Positions 26,901 through 36,498 of a stretch of DNA of 64,000 nucleotides are shown one piece after another. The translations under genes and the position numbers were made by a program. Origin of the DNA: Paractinoplanes pyxinae (GTDB lineage Bacteria > Actinomycetota > Actinomycetes > Mycobacteriales > Micromonosporaceae); assembly GCF_026626335.1 (NCBI RefSeq), contig NZ_JAPNTZ010000016.1, forward strand, positions 1-64,000, given 5' to 3'. The stretch's first letter is position 1; the number at the start of each line of letters is the position of its first letter. The notes beneath the pieces are model-generated. The model was not told where the DNA came from. It saw only the letters and a program-made list of their open reading frames with translations, and searched no databases.

Positions 26901-28691
26901 CTATAGAGAAACTTCGCGGGCGAACAGGAAGGTGAGAACGGACATTTTGTAGTGCTGTTCGTCCCCGTCGGCGTCGGCATGGTCGAGCAATTGCGCCTCG
27001 ACCAGCCGGTCGGCGATTCTTTCGGCGTACGCGACGGGCGAGCCGATCAGCCGGTTCACCGCCTCGGCCGAGAATTCCGGCCCGCTGAGCCGGCCCAGGC
27101 GGCGGAACAGCTCCGCCTCGGGTTCGCCGAGCCGCCGGTAGCTCCCGTCGATGCTGGTCCGCACGTCGAGGTCGCCGGCCGCCAGCTCGTCGAGCCGCCG
27201 CTGATCGTCGAGCACCCGCCGGGCCAGGTCGGCCAGCCGCCAGCGGGGCCGACCGGCGAGCCGGGCCCCGGCCGCCCGCAGGGCCAGAGGCAACCCCTCG
27301 CAGACCCGTACGACGTCCGCCGCGGCGCCCGGCTCGGCCGCCACCCGGTCCGCCCCCACCGAGCCGGCGAGCAGGCGCAACGCGTCGGCCGGGGGCAGCG
27401 GGCCCAGGTGCACGGCCCGGGTCACGTCGAGGCTGGGCAGCCGGGGACGGCTGGTCACCAGCACCGCGGTGCCCGGGTGCGGGCTCAGGAACGGGCGGAC
27501 CTCGGTCGCCCCGCCCACGTCGTCCAGCACGATCAGCACCCGGCGCCCGATCAGCGTCGTCCGCAGCAGGGCGGCCAGTTCGTCGACCGTCTCCGGCAGC
27601 CGGGCCGGGACGCCGAGCGAGCGCAGCAGCATGGCGAGCGCGTCGGCCACCGCCGTCGGACGGCCGGGACCGTACGCCCGGACCGGAACGAACAACTGCC
27701 CGTCGGGGAACAGGTCCCGCGCCGCCCCGGCCACGGTGAGGGCCAGCGCCGATTTGCCGACGCCGGGCGGTCCCGAGATCACCGTGAGGGAAGGCCGGTC
27801 GTCCGGCCCCAGCTCCACCGTCTCGGCCGTACGACCGACGAACTGCGGCGGCGGCGGCGGCAGCTGACGCGGCGGATCACCGGCGGGGACAGCCGGAGCC
27901 GGAGAAGCCGGAGGAGCCGCGGTCATGAGAGCCGGATCGGCGTCGAGGATCTTGTGGTGCAGCACCCGCAGCTCGGGCCCCGGCTCGATGCCGAGCTCTT
28001 CCCGCAGTACGGCATAGCCCTCCTGGAACACCGCCAGCGCCTCCGCCTGCCGTCCCAGCTGATAGAGCGAGCGCATGAGCGACCCCCGCAGCCGCTCCCG
28101 CAGCGGGTGCGCCGCCACCAGCTCGGTCAGCTCGGCGACCAGCCCACCGGTCGGCCCCACGTGCGTGTCGGCGTCGATGCGCCGCTCCAGCACGGCCAGC
28201 CGGGCCTCGTCGAGGCGGGCCGCCGCCGCCCGGAACAGCGGCGTGTCCAGCCCGTCGAACGCCGGGCCACGCCAGTGCCCCAGCGCCTCGCGGAACAGCG
28301 CCGCCGCCCGCCGGTGGTCGCCGCCGGCGGCCGCCCGCTCCCCCTCGGCGCTCAGCAGCTCGAAGGCGTGCAGGTCGAGTTCGCCGTCGGCCACCCGCAC
28401 CACGTAGCCGGGGGCCCGGGTGACGATCGGGCTCGGGCCGTCCGGGGCCAGCGGCACCATGATCCGGCGCAGCGCCGACACGTAGGTCTGCACCAGGGCG
28501 GTCGCGCTCGGCGGCGGCCGTTCGCCCCAGATGGCGTCGACCAGCCGCCCCGCCGACACCACCGTGTTCGCGTTGAGCAGCCCGGCGCCGAGCAGGGCCT
28601 GCTGCTTGGTCGAGGTCAGCTCGAGCCGGCGCTCGCGCGACCGCAACTCCACCGGCCCCAGGATGCCGAAGCTCAAGGTCGCAGCGGTCAT
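26901..28691 (-). CDS. AfsR/SARP-type regulator with NB-ARC domain, no TPR region
   Basis: A 596-residue regulator. Order: OmpR-like winged helix (about 5-95, F-G-I-L-G-P-V-E-L), bacterial transcriptional activation domain (about 100-250, ending R-E-E-L-G-I-E-P-G-P-E-L), a proline linker, and an NB-ARC STAND ATPase with P-loop G-P-P-G-V-G-K-S (about residue 310) and Walker B VLIVLDDV. It ends soon after the NB-ARC winged helix, so it lacks the TPR sensor repeats of AfsR. It sits inside the lectin cluster: it begins 2 bp after the NlpC/P60-lectin gene, so it is probably co-transcribed with and acts on this cluster. Confidence 0.88.
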   Translation of the reverse strand: MTAATLSFGILGPVELRSRERRLELTSTKQQALLGAGLLNANTVVSAGRLVDAIWGERPPPSATALVQTYVSALRRIMVPLAPDGPSPIVTRAPGYVVRVADGELDLHAFELLSAEGERAAAGGDHRRAAALFREALGHWRGPAFDGLDTPLFRAAAARLDEARLAVLERRIDADTHVGPTGGLVAELTELVAAHPLRERLRGSLMRSLYQLGRQAEALAVFQEGYAVLREELGIEPGPELRVLHHKILDADPALMTAAPPASPAPAVPAGDPPRQLPPPPPQFVGRTAETVELGPDDRPSLTVISGPPGVGKSALALTVAGAARDLFPDGQLFVPVRAYGPGRPTAVADALAMLLRSLGVPARLPETVDELAALLRTTLIGRRVLIVLDDVGGATEVRPFLSPHPGTAVLVTSRPRLPSLDVTRAVHLGPLPPADALRLLAGSVGADRVAAEPGAAADVVRVCEGLPLALRAAGARLAGRPRWRLADLARRVLDDQRRLDELAAGDLDVRTSIDGSYRRLGEPEAELFRRLGRLSGPEFSAEAVNRLIGSPVAYAERIADRLVEAQLLDHADADGDEQHYKMSVLTFLFAREVSL

Positions 28692-28693
28692 CG

Positions 28694-29947
28694 TCAGAAC
28701 CGCATCGGCATAGCCGACAGCAGCGTCTGGGTCCAGCCCCGCTCGTCGACCGGGGCCCGCCCGCGGATGTCGCCGCCGCTGCCGTCGAACGGCTCACCGT
28801 CCACATAGAAGGCGAGGCTGCCGTCGCGGTGGTGGCCGTAGTACAGCCCGCCGCCGGGCGACACCATGTGGTCGAACACCTGCCAGGTCGAGGAACGCAG
28901 CTCGAAGCGGTCCCAGTCGCCCGGCTGGATGCGGTACGAGATCAGCTCGCCCGCGTCGGTGGTGCCGAGCAGCCAGTCCGGGCCGGTCGCGGCGAGCGTC
29001 TTGAGGGTGAAGCCGTTGCCGATGATCCCGTTGCTGACGATGTCACCCTCGGCCGGCTTGGTGCGATTCACGGTGTACTGGCGCAGCACGCCGTTGGCGA
29101 TGCCGAACAAGTGACCGGAACCGTCGTACGTGAGAAGGTCGTGGGTCCAGCCCGCGCCGATCTCGACCGGCGGGTCGTAGATCAGCGAATTGTTGTTCGT
29201 GATGACGTCGACCCGGTAGAGCTTCCCGCCCGGCGCGGTCACCAGGATGGTGTTGAAGTTCAGGGTGGCCATGGCGACCGGGGTGAAGCCGAGGGCCGCG
29301 TTGGAGGTCACCGTCTTCAGCCGCTGCCCGCTGCCCGGTTCGATCGTCGAGTAGGTCAGCCGCCCGTCGGCCAGCGTGCCGTAGATCGAGACGGGCGCCG
29401 ACGCGCCGATCCGGTCGTACCGGACGGGCGTGTACCCGGCGTAGCTGCCCCAGGTCCGCTCGGTGGCCCGGCCCACGCCGCCGCTCTGCTCGATGACGAC
29501 CGGCCGGGTGCGCCCGCTGTCCGACCACCGGACGAACACCGCCGCGTGGTTGGTGTCCGGGTCGCCGGTGTAGCGCAGCAACACGTCGCCGGGCAGCAGG
29601 TCGGCCGCCGCGATCCGGGTGCTGCGCAGGTCGAGGTTCGAGGTCGCCCACACGTCGCCCAGGCTGCCGAGGCCCCAGGCCAGCGAGACCAGGCCGGAGC
29701 AGTCGGTGCGATAGTCGCCGTACGAATTGTTGTAGCAGCGGGACTGGCTGTACGACACGTCGTCGTTCACCCAGCTGCGGGCCCGGGCGAGCGCGGCGCC
29801 CCGGGTGACGTACGCGTCGTCGCCGTTGTCGTAGCACCGCCCCGAGTGGTAGCTGCCCGCCGCCTGAGCCGGTCCGGCGACGGCCACGCCGCCGACGGTC
29901 ACGAGCGCCGCGAGCACCGTTCCGGCGACCCTGCGCATATTCATCAT
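28694..29947 (-). CDS. Secreted NlpC/P60-like domain fused to a tachylectin-2-like beta-propeller
   Basis: A 417-residue exported protein and the first gene of the lectin run. ATG 29947 is preceded by GGGGGAAGG. The signal peptide ends near A-Q-A-A. The N-terminal domain resembles NlpC/P60 amidases: Cys83 in TDCSGLVSLAWGL and His134 in TNHAAVFVRW are the expected dyad, with a D-L-L-P-G-D-V-L turn between. The propeller (about 190-417) shares its blades with the two downstream lectin proteins. It probably recognises wall or foreign glycans and cuts peptidoglycan stem peptides or acts as an acyltransferase. Confidence 0.8.
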   Translation of the reverse strand: MMNMRRVAGTVLAALVTVGGVAVAGPAQAAGSYHSGRCYDNGDDAYVTRGAALARARSWVNDDVSYSQSRCYNNSYGDYRTDCSGLVSLAWGLGSLGDVWATSNLDLRSTRIAAADLLPGDVLLRYTGDPDTNHAAVFVRWSDSGRTRPVVIEQSGGVGRATERTWGSYAGYTPVRYDRIGASAPVSIYGTLADGRLTYSTIEPGSGQRLKTVTSNAALGFTPVAMATLNFNTILVTAPGGKLYRVDVITNNNSLIYDPPVEIGAGWTHDLLTYDGSGHLFGIANGVLRQYTVNRTKPAEGDIVSNGIIGNGFTLKTLAATGPDWLLGTTDAGELISYRIQPGDWDRFELRSSTWQVFDHMVSPGGGLYYGHHRDGSLAFYVDGEPFDGSGGDIRGRAPVDERGWTQTLLSAMPMRF

Positions 29948-30035
29948 GGTGAACCTTCCCCCGTAGTGTCGGAGCAAGGTTCCGTTCCCGTACTGACCCG
30001 CGACTGTAGGCCCCCCGCCCGTACCCGGCCCGTAC

Positions 30036-30041
30036 TAGGCT
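30036..30041 (+). promoter_or_regulatory. Leaderless -10 element (TAGGCT) of the XRE-SARP regulator
   Basis: TAGGCT lies 6 nt before the GTG at 30048 and there is no Shine-Dalgarno, the arrangement of actinobacterial leaderless transcripts (TANNNT then start codon at +1). Confidence 0.55.
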
Positions 30042-30047
30042 GCGCCG

Positions 30048-33000
30048 GTGGACCTCGGCGACCTCCCCTTCGGACAGCGGCTGCGCCATTACCGCGAACA
30101 GGCCGGCCTCACCCAGCTTGAGCTGGCCGAACGCGCCGGGATCAGCCTGGCCGGGCTCCGCGATCTGGAGCAGGGACGCAGCCGCAGTCCTCGACCGTCG
30201 TCGATGCGCGCGCTGTCCGCGGCGCTCGGACTGGCGCCGTCGGCACTGACTGTGCCCGCCGCACCGGCGCCGGCGCCGCGACCCGTACCCGAGGGCGAGG
30301 CCGCTGTGCTGGTCCTCGGCCCGCTCGAGACATTCGTCGGCACCGAGCGGGTCGACCTGGGTTCGGGCCGGCACAGCACGGTGCTGGTGCGGCTGGCGCT
30401 CACCCCCAACGTCGCCGTCCACCGCGACGAGCTCATTGACCTGCTGTGGGGCCACGACGTCCCGCCGTCGGCGGTCAATCTCATCCAGACCTACGTGAGC
30501 CGGCTGCGGCGGGCCCTCGAGCCGCGACGGACCGCCCGCGGCGAGTCACGGCTGTTGTCGCTGGTGCGCGAGGCCTACCGGCTGAACGTCGACGACGCCC
30601 AGGTCGACCTGCTGCGCATGCGACGGCTGGCGGCCCGGGCCGAGGCGACGGCCGACCCCGAGCCGGCCCTGGCCCTGCTCGACGAGGCGCTCACCTTGTG
30701 GCGGGGCGGGCCCGACACCCCCGAACTGCGGGACACGCCGCTGGTCACCCGGCTCGGCGACGAACACCTTCAGCTCGTGCTGCGGCACGCCGACCTGGCC
30801 CGGCGCACCGGCCGGCCCGAGGCTGCCCTGCCCCGTCTGCGGGAGCAGGCCGGCCGGCACCGGCTGCACGAGCCGCTGCAGGCCCGGCTCATCGTCACCC
30901 TCGCCGCGTCGGGCCGGCAGGCCGAGGCGCTGGCCGTCTACGACGACGTCCGTCAGGAGCTCGCCGACGAGCTGGGCATCGATCCCGGCCCGGACCTGCT
31001 CGAGGCGCACCGCGGCGTGCTCCAGCGGCGCTGGTTGCGGGCCGTGCCCGTGGCGGCGCCGTCGCGCGCCACCCCGGTGTTCCAGGCGCCGGCGCCCCCG
31101 GCCGACTTCACCGGCCGGGCGGAGCACTTGCACCAGGTGATCGACCTGCTCGGCACCGGCGCGGTGTGCACCATCTCGGGCGTCGCCGGGGTCGGCAAGA
31201 CCGCCCTCGCGCTGCAGGCCGCGCAGCGCCTGCGGGCCGACTTCCCGGACGGTCAGCTCTACATCGACCTGCAGGGCGCCGGTCCGCAGCCGCTGCCTCC
31301 GGTCGACGCCCTGGCCCGGTTCCTGCGCGCGCTCGGGGTCGAGGGCCGCCGCATCCCCACCGAGCCGGCCGAGCAGTCGGCGCTGTTCCGCAGCACCCTC
31401 GCCGACCGCCGGATGCTGATCGTTCTCGACAACGCCCGCGAGGCCGCGCAGGTTTTGCCGTTGCTGCCCGGGGTCGGCGGCTGCGCGGTGCTGGTCACCA
31501 GCCGGCGCACGCTGGCCGATCTGCCCGGCGCGAAGCTGGTCGGCCTGGCCGGCTTCACCGAGGGCGAGGCGCTCGACCTGCTGGCCCATGCGGCCGGCGA
31601 GGCGCGCATCGCGGGTGAGCCGGAAGCGGCCCATGAGCTGGCGAAGTTGTGCGGGCTGCTGCCTCTCGCCCTGCGGGTGGCGGGCGGCCGGCTCGCGGCC
31701 GGGTCGGCCTGGACGGTCCGCTCGCTGGTCGACCGGCTCGGCGACGAGAAGAGCCGGCTGCGCGAGCTGCACGTCGGTGACACGCTGGTCAGCGCCGGTT
31801 TCGAGCTGAGCTACGCCGACCTGCCGCCGGCGGCTGCGCGGGCGTTCCGGTTGCTGTCGCTGGCCCCCGGCCCCGATTTCACGGTCGAGGCCGCGACGGC
31901 CGTGCTGGGCGCCGACGCGTACGCCGTGATCGGTCACCTGGTCGACGCCAACCTGCTGCAAACTTCGCAGGCCGACCGGTTCCGGTTCCACGATCTGCTC
32001 CGCCTCTTCGCCGCCCAGCACTGCGAAGATCAAGACCCGTTTCCCGTACGAGGTGAAGCCCTCAACCGGCTGCGGGAGCATTACCTCGACCGGGTCGCCG
32101 CCGCCCTGGTGCTGGTGTACCCGGCGATGGTGCGCCTGCCCCACGAGCCGGCAATCACCTTCGACAGTGCGGATTCCGCCCTCGCCTGGCTGGACGCCGA
32201 GCTCGACGGCATCGTCGCCACCGTACGACTGGGCGGGGAGTACGCCTGGCGGATCGCCGACCAATTGCGGGGCTATTTCTTCGTACGCCGGACAGCTGTG
32301 CCCTGGCTCGAGACCGCCGAGGCCGGGCTGGCCGCCGCCGACGAGAGCGGCGACGACCGGGCTCGCGCGGCCATGCACCAGACCCTGGGCCAGGCGAACT
32401 GGTCGACCGGCCGGCATCAGGAGGCGCTGCGCCACTACCGCACCGGTCAGACGCTGGCCGAGCAGGCCGGGTGGCTCGAGGCCGCCGCCTATCTGCGCCA
32501 CAACATCGGCCTGGTGCAGGCCGAGCTGGGCCACGTCACCGACGCGCAGGAATCCTTCGAGCAGGCCCTGGAAGTCAGCAGCCGGCACGGCTTCGCCCAC
32601 GTCGAGGCGGTCACCCTCAACGACCTCGGGGCGATGTGCAGCGACCAGGGCCGGCTGACCGAGGCGGCCGACTACTTCGGCCGGGCGCTGACAATCAACT
32701 CGGCCCAGGGCCGGCAGCAGTCGGAGCTGTCCAACCGCAACAACCTCGGCATGGTGCTGCGCCAGCTGGGCGACCACGACGGCGCCCTGGAACACCTGAC
32801 CATCGCGCTGAACGCGTACCGCGCCCGCGGCGAGCCGCACGGCGAACTGGCCGTCCTCGACGAGTTGAGCCAGGCCTACGACCACCGCGGCGACCACCGC
32901 GCCGCCGTCCGAGCCGCCCGCGAGGGCCTGGACCTGACCCGCCACATCGGCGACCGGCGAGCCGAGGCCGCCCTGCTCACCACAACCGGCGAAGCCCTGC

Positions 33001-33359
33001 TGGGCGCCGGCTCCCCCACCGAGGCCCTGCACCACTTCGACGACTCGCACGCGCTGGCCACCGAGCTGTCCTACCCGTACTTCCGAACCCGCTCGGCCAT
33101 CGGCGTGGCCCGCGCCCGCCTGGCCCTGGGCGACACCGACGGCTGGCGGACCCCGGCCCAGGTCGCCCTGACCGGCGCCCGCTCGGGCGGCTACCGCCTG
33201 CTGGAGGCGGGCGCCCTGCTCACCCTGGCCCTGGGCGCCTTGGCCGCCGGCCACCCGTCCGAAGCCGAACCCCTGGCCCAGCAGGCCCTGGCCATCTCCC
33301 GCGCCGCCGGCTCCCCCCTGCAGGAGGAAGAGATCCACCGCCTCCTCGAACGGGTCTGA
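30048..33359 (+). CDS. XRE-HTH / SARP / NB-ARC / TPR multidomain regulator
   Basis: An 1103-residue STAND regulator. Domains in order: an XRE helix-turn-helix (about 8-66, AGLTQLELAERAGISLAGLRDLEQG), an OmpR-like winged helix (about 85-165, with L-I-D-L-L-W-G), a BTAD domain (about 170-325, D-E-L-G-I-D-P-G-P-D-L), and NB-ARC with P-loop G-V-A-G-V-G-K-T (about 380) and Walker B MLIVLDNA. TPR repeats run from about 760 to the end. Having both an XRE and a winged-helix DNA-binding domain is a known but uncommon AfsR variant. GTG 30048 seems leaderless. It is divergent from the NlpC/P60-lectin gene, with 100 bp between the starts, so it may control that operon. Confidence 0.9.
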   Translation: MDLGDLPFGQRLRHYREQAGLTQLELAERAGISLAGLRDLEQGRSRSPRPSSMRALSAALGLAPSALTVPAAPAPAPRPVPEGEAAVLVLGPLETFVGTERVDLGSGRHSTVLVRLALTPNVAVHRDELIDLLWGHDVPPSAVNLIQTYVSRLRRALEPRRTARGESRLLSLVREAYRLNVDDAQVDLLRMRRLAARAEATADPEPALALLDEALTLWRGGPDTPELRDTPLVTRLGDEHLQLVLRHADLARRTGRPEAALPRLREQAGRHRLHEPLQARLIVTLAASGRQAEALAVYDDVRQELADELGIDPGPDLLEAHRGVLQRRWLRAVPVAAPSRATPVFQAPAPPADFTGRAEHLHQVIDLLGTGAVCTISGVAGVGKTALALQAAQRLRADFPDGQLYIDLQGAGPQPLPPVDALARFLRALGVEGRRIPTEPAEQSALFRSTLADRRMLIVLDNAREAAQVLPLLPGVGGCAVLVTSRRTLADLPGAKLVGLAGFTEGEALDLLAHAAGEARIAGEPEAAHELAKLCGLLPLALRVAGGRLAAGSAWTVRSLVDRLGDEKSRLRELHVGDTLVSAGFELSYADLPPAAARAFRLLSLAPGPDFTVEAATAVLGADAYAVIGHLVDANLLQTSQADRFRFHDLLRLFAAQHCEDQDPFPVRGEALNRLREHYLDRVAAALVLVYPAMVRLPHEPAITFDSADSALAWLDAELDGIVATVRLGGEYAWRIADQLRGYFFVRRTAVPWLETAEAGLAAADESGDDRARAAMHQTLGQANWSTGRHQEALRHYRTGQTLAEQAGWLEAAAYLRHNIGLVQAELGHVTDAQESFEQALEVSSRHGFAHVEAVTLNDLGAMCSDQGRLTEAADYFGRALTINSAQGRQQSELSNRNNLGMVLRQLGDHDGALEHLTIALNAYRARGEPHGELAVLDELSQAYDHRGDHRAAVRAAREGLDLTRHIGDRRAEAALLTTTGEALLGAGSPTEALHHFDDSHALATELSYPYFRTRSAIGVARARLALGDTDGWRTPAQVALTGARSGGYRLLEAGALLTLALGALAAGHPSEAEPLAQQALAISRAAGSPLQEEEIHRLLERV

Positions 33360-33375
33360 CCGATCCGTGCACGAC

Positions 33376-36102
33376 CTACGCCGCCTGGGAGAGGACCCGC
33401 CGTGCGGCCGAGGCCGCGGAACGCATCGCCGCGGCCCCGGGATCGTTGAGGCGGGACAGGCAGTCGGCCAGGTGGTCGAGGACTCCGGCCTCGTTCACCC
33501 GATCGCCCGACTCACGGCAGAGCTGCAGTGACCGTTCCAGCGCCGGCCGGGCCTCGGCGGGGCGTTCCAGCCGCAACAATGCGGCACCCAGCGTGTCCTG
33601 AGCCGCGGCCTCGCCCCGGGCGAACGCGCCGTTGCGGTGCAGAGCGATGGCCCGGCGGGCGTGGTCCACGGCCGCGTCGTCCTCGCGCAGGCAGTAATAG
33701 CACCAAGCCAGGCCACCGAGCCCGTTCGCCTCTTCGTCGGTGTTGCCGAGCGTCTCGGCCAGATCGCGCGAGGCGCTCGTCTGCACGAGCGCCTCGCCGT
33801 AGCTGCCCTGCCGGATCAGCAGGTCGCCGAGGTCGTGATGCACACGCATGCGCCCGTCGGGGTCGTCCAGGGTGACGTAGAGCTCCAAGGCGCGGTCGAG
33901 GTGGATGCGGCCCTCATCCAGCAGGCCTGACGCGACCAGGGCCCGTCCCAGGCTCCGCGTCGCCCGGGCCAGGCCGATCCGGTCCCCGCTGCCTTCCGCC
34001 GCGGCCATCGCCAGCGCCGACGCGTCACGCCAGTCCGCCCGCCGGCCCTGCCAGTCGAGGAAATCGATCATCGTCGACAGGATGCGCCAGGCGTAGGCGG
34101 GAAAGCCGAGTTCGGCCGCGGCCGGGATGAGACGGATGAGAACGGCGTACTCGGTGCGGAACCATTCGATCGCCTCCGCGGGCGCCTCCGCCGTGACCGG
34201 CGCCACCGAGGGCGCCGGCGGGTCGAGCGGCATCGGCTGCCGGCGCCCGCGCAACAGCGTGGCCAGGCGGTCCCCCGAATGCAGGTAGAAGTCGAGCAGG
34301 CGGTGGGCGGCGCCCGCGTCGTCCGCCCGCAGGGTGGCGGCTGCGTACTCGCGGATGACGTCGTGCACGGCGTACCGGGCGCCCACCCGGTCCGACAGGC
34401 GGACGGCGACGAGGGCCTCGAGGCTGCGGGCCGCGTCCTGCGGGCTGCGGCCGGTCAGGGCGGCCACGGCTCTGACGTCCACGTGCGGGCCCGGGTGCAG
34501 ACCGAGCACGCGGAAGGTATGGCGATCGGCCTCGGACAGCTCGGCCACGGACCAGCCGAGCGCGGCCGACACACCGGCGTGCGGGTCGGCATCGGCGTCC
34601 TCGTCGCCCAGCCGGGTGCGCAGCTCGCGCAGGATGTCGGGCAGCGAGCGACTTCGGTCGTGCGCCGCACGGGAGCCCACGACCGCCAGCGCCAGGGGCA
34701 TGCGATGGGACCAGGCAACGATCGCGTCGACGTCGCCGGCCGCATAGGCGCCCTCATCGCCCAGATAACTCAGGAGCACCTCGCGGGCATCGGCCTCGTC
34801 CGGCCAGGTGAGCGACAGCGAGGCCGCCTGATAGGAGACGCCCAGCCCGGGCAGCCGGCGCCGGCTGGCGACGAGGACGAGCGATCCCGGTCCGGCCGGG
34901 ATCAGGCGGCGTACCTGCTCGGCGCTGAACGCGTTGTCCAGGACGAGCAGGAGCCGCCGACCGGCGACGAGCCGGGCGAGCTGGTCCGCCCGGTCGCTGG
35001 GATCGGGTTCGATGTCGGCCCGCTTGACCCCGAGCCTGGTCAGCACTTGGCGCAGGACAACCGCTTCGTCCGAGGGGTGCGCACCGGGGCCGAAGCCGTG
35101 CAGGTCCAGGTACAGCCGGCCGTCGGGGTAACGGTCCGCGGCCTGGTACGCCCACTGCGTGGCCAGGGCGGTCTTACCGACACCGGGTGGTCCGTCCAGG
35201 ACGATCACCGTGTTCCGCCCCGCGAGCCGGTCCAGTTCGGCGAGTTCGCGCCGCCGGCCGACGAAACGGGGCAGGGCGGCCCGCAGAGTCTGCGGCCCGG
35301 TCGTCCCGGTCGGGCGGCCGTCGCCGAGCACACCCCGGACATCGAGCGAACCGTTCAGGATCTCGCCCCGGAGCCGGACCATCCGGGGCGAAGGCTCGGC
35401 GCTGCGCACCCGGCGGCCATGGTCGGCATGAATGTCGTACGCCCGTAGCGCCGCGCTCCGATCCCCTTCGGCGTACCGGGCGACGATCAGCAGAGCGGCG
35501 ACGTCCTCCTCGGCCGGCTCATCGGAGAACACCTGCTGAAGGCGCGTCAGCGCCGCGGCCCTGTCGCCCGAGCGCAGTTGGAGCTGACAGAGCAGAAGAA
35601 CGGCCGCGCGGCGCTCGGCGGTCAGCCCGGTACGACGCTCGTCCAGCCAGACGCCCGGCCCGAGGCCTTCCAGCGGCTCGCCGTGCCAGCAGGCGAGGGC
35701 CTCGCCGAGCAGGCGCACCGCGGTGCCGTCGTCGCGCCCGGCGGTCGTTGCGGCGTTACGCGTCAGCTCGTGGAACCGGACCATGTCGATGCTCTGCCGG
35801 TCGATTCTGAGCCGAAGCTGCCCGCCCTGCCGCTCGAGCACCTGCGCGCCGTCCGGGTTGAACAGCCTCCGAGCCTGGGCGATGTAGGTGTACCAGGTTT
35901 CGGTCCTGATGCTGTCGCCGTCCAGCACCCGGTGATCCAGCGCTTAGATCGAGACGAAGTTCGGCGCGTTCAGCAGCAGGACAGCCAGCAGACGCAGGAC
36001 GCGCGGGGCGGTCGGCAGTGGAACCGGTTCACCATCGCGGCGGATCTCGAGCGGCCCGAGTATCTGGAAGGTGTAGGCCGGCGAGGCGTCGCTATCGGCC
36101 AT
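33376..36102 (-). pseudogene. SARP/NB-ARC/TPR regulator interrupted by an in-frame TAA
   Basis: Read through, this is a 908-residue AfsR-type regulator from ATG 36102. The N-terminal winged helix begins YTFQILGPLEIRRDGEPVPL and continues LLAVLLLNAPNFVSI, where TAA (35946-35944) replaces codon 53; the same frame resumes A-L-D-H-R-V-L-D-G and T-E-T-W-Y-T-Y-I-A-Q-A-R-R-L-F, which completes the domain. BTAD, NB-ARC (P-loop G-P-P-G-V-G-K-T, Walker B LLLVLDNA) and TPR repeats are intact, 850 codons with no other stop. A single G-to-T change (GAA to TAA) would explain it. A restart at GTG 35928 would give a protein lacking half the DNA-binding domain. It is either a recent pseudogene, a truncated functional protein or a sequence error. 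Confidence 0.75.
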
Positions 36103-36498
36103 GAGCCCGCGCTTTCGACTTCCAGCTCTCCATCCAGTGCGCCTTCCAGCTGGATCCGTCTACTGAATCTCGCACCCCACCTGACGTTGGGTGATCGTAT
36201 CAGCGCGCATCGAATTCCTGACCTGCATCGGAGACGCTCACATGCCATCGAAGTTCCGCGAAGCGGGCCCGGCCGGACTCCTCGCCGGCACCTGAGTCTT
36301 CACTCTCTGGGGGGAGAGCCGGGGCGGGGCGGCAAACCCGCTCCGGCTCCTCCGGTCCTGCCCGGCGATGCACGGTGCCGAATGCATGCTCTACCTAGGA
36401 CATTCGGCCGAGGCGATCCGGTCCGATCATCCATTGATTGACATATATCGATGGGGTCAGGGTGAGGCGGACTGCCATCGCTTCCACGGGGGAATGCC
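36103..36498. other. Intergenic region upstream of the Rhs gene, with a hairpin
   Basis: About 400 bp between divergent genes without a credible frame. It contains a 13-bp inverted repeat with one mismatch (36316-36328 with 36337-36349, 8-nt loop) roughly 150 bp before the Rhs start. The AT-rich stretch around 36434-36450 (TTGATTGACATATATC) is the best candidate promoter. GGGGGA precedes ATG 36499 by about 6 nt. Confidence 0.5.
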
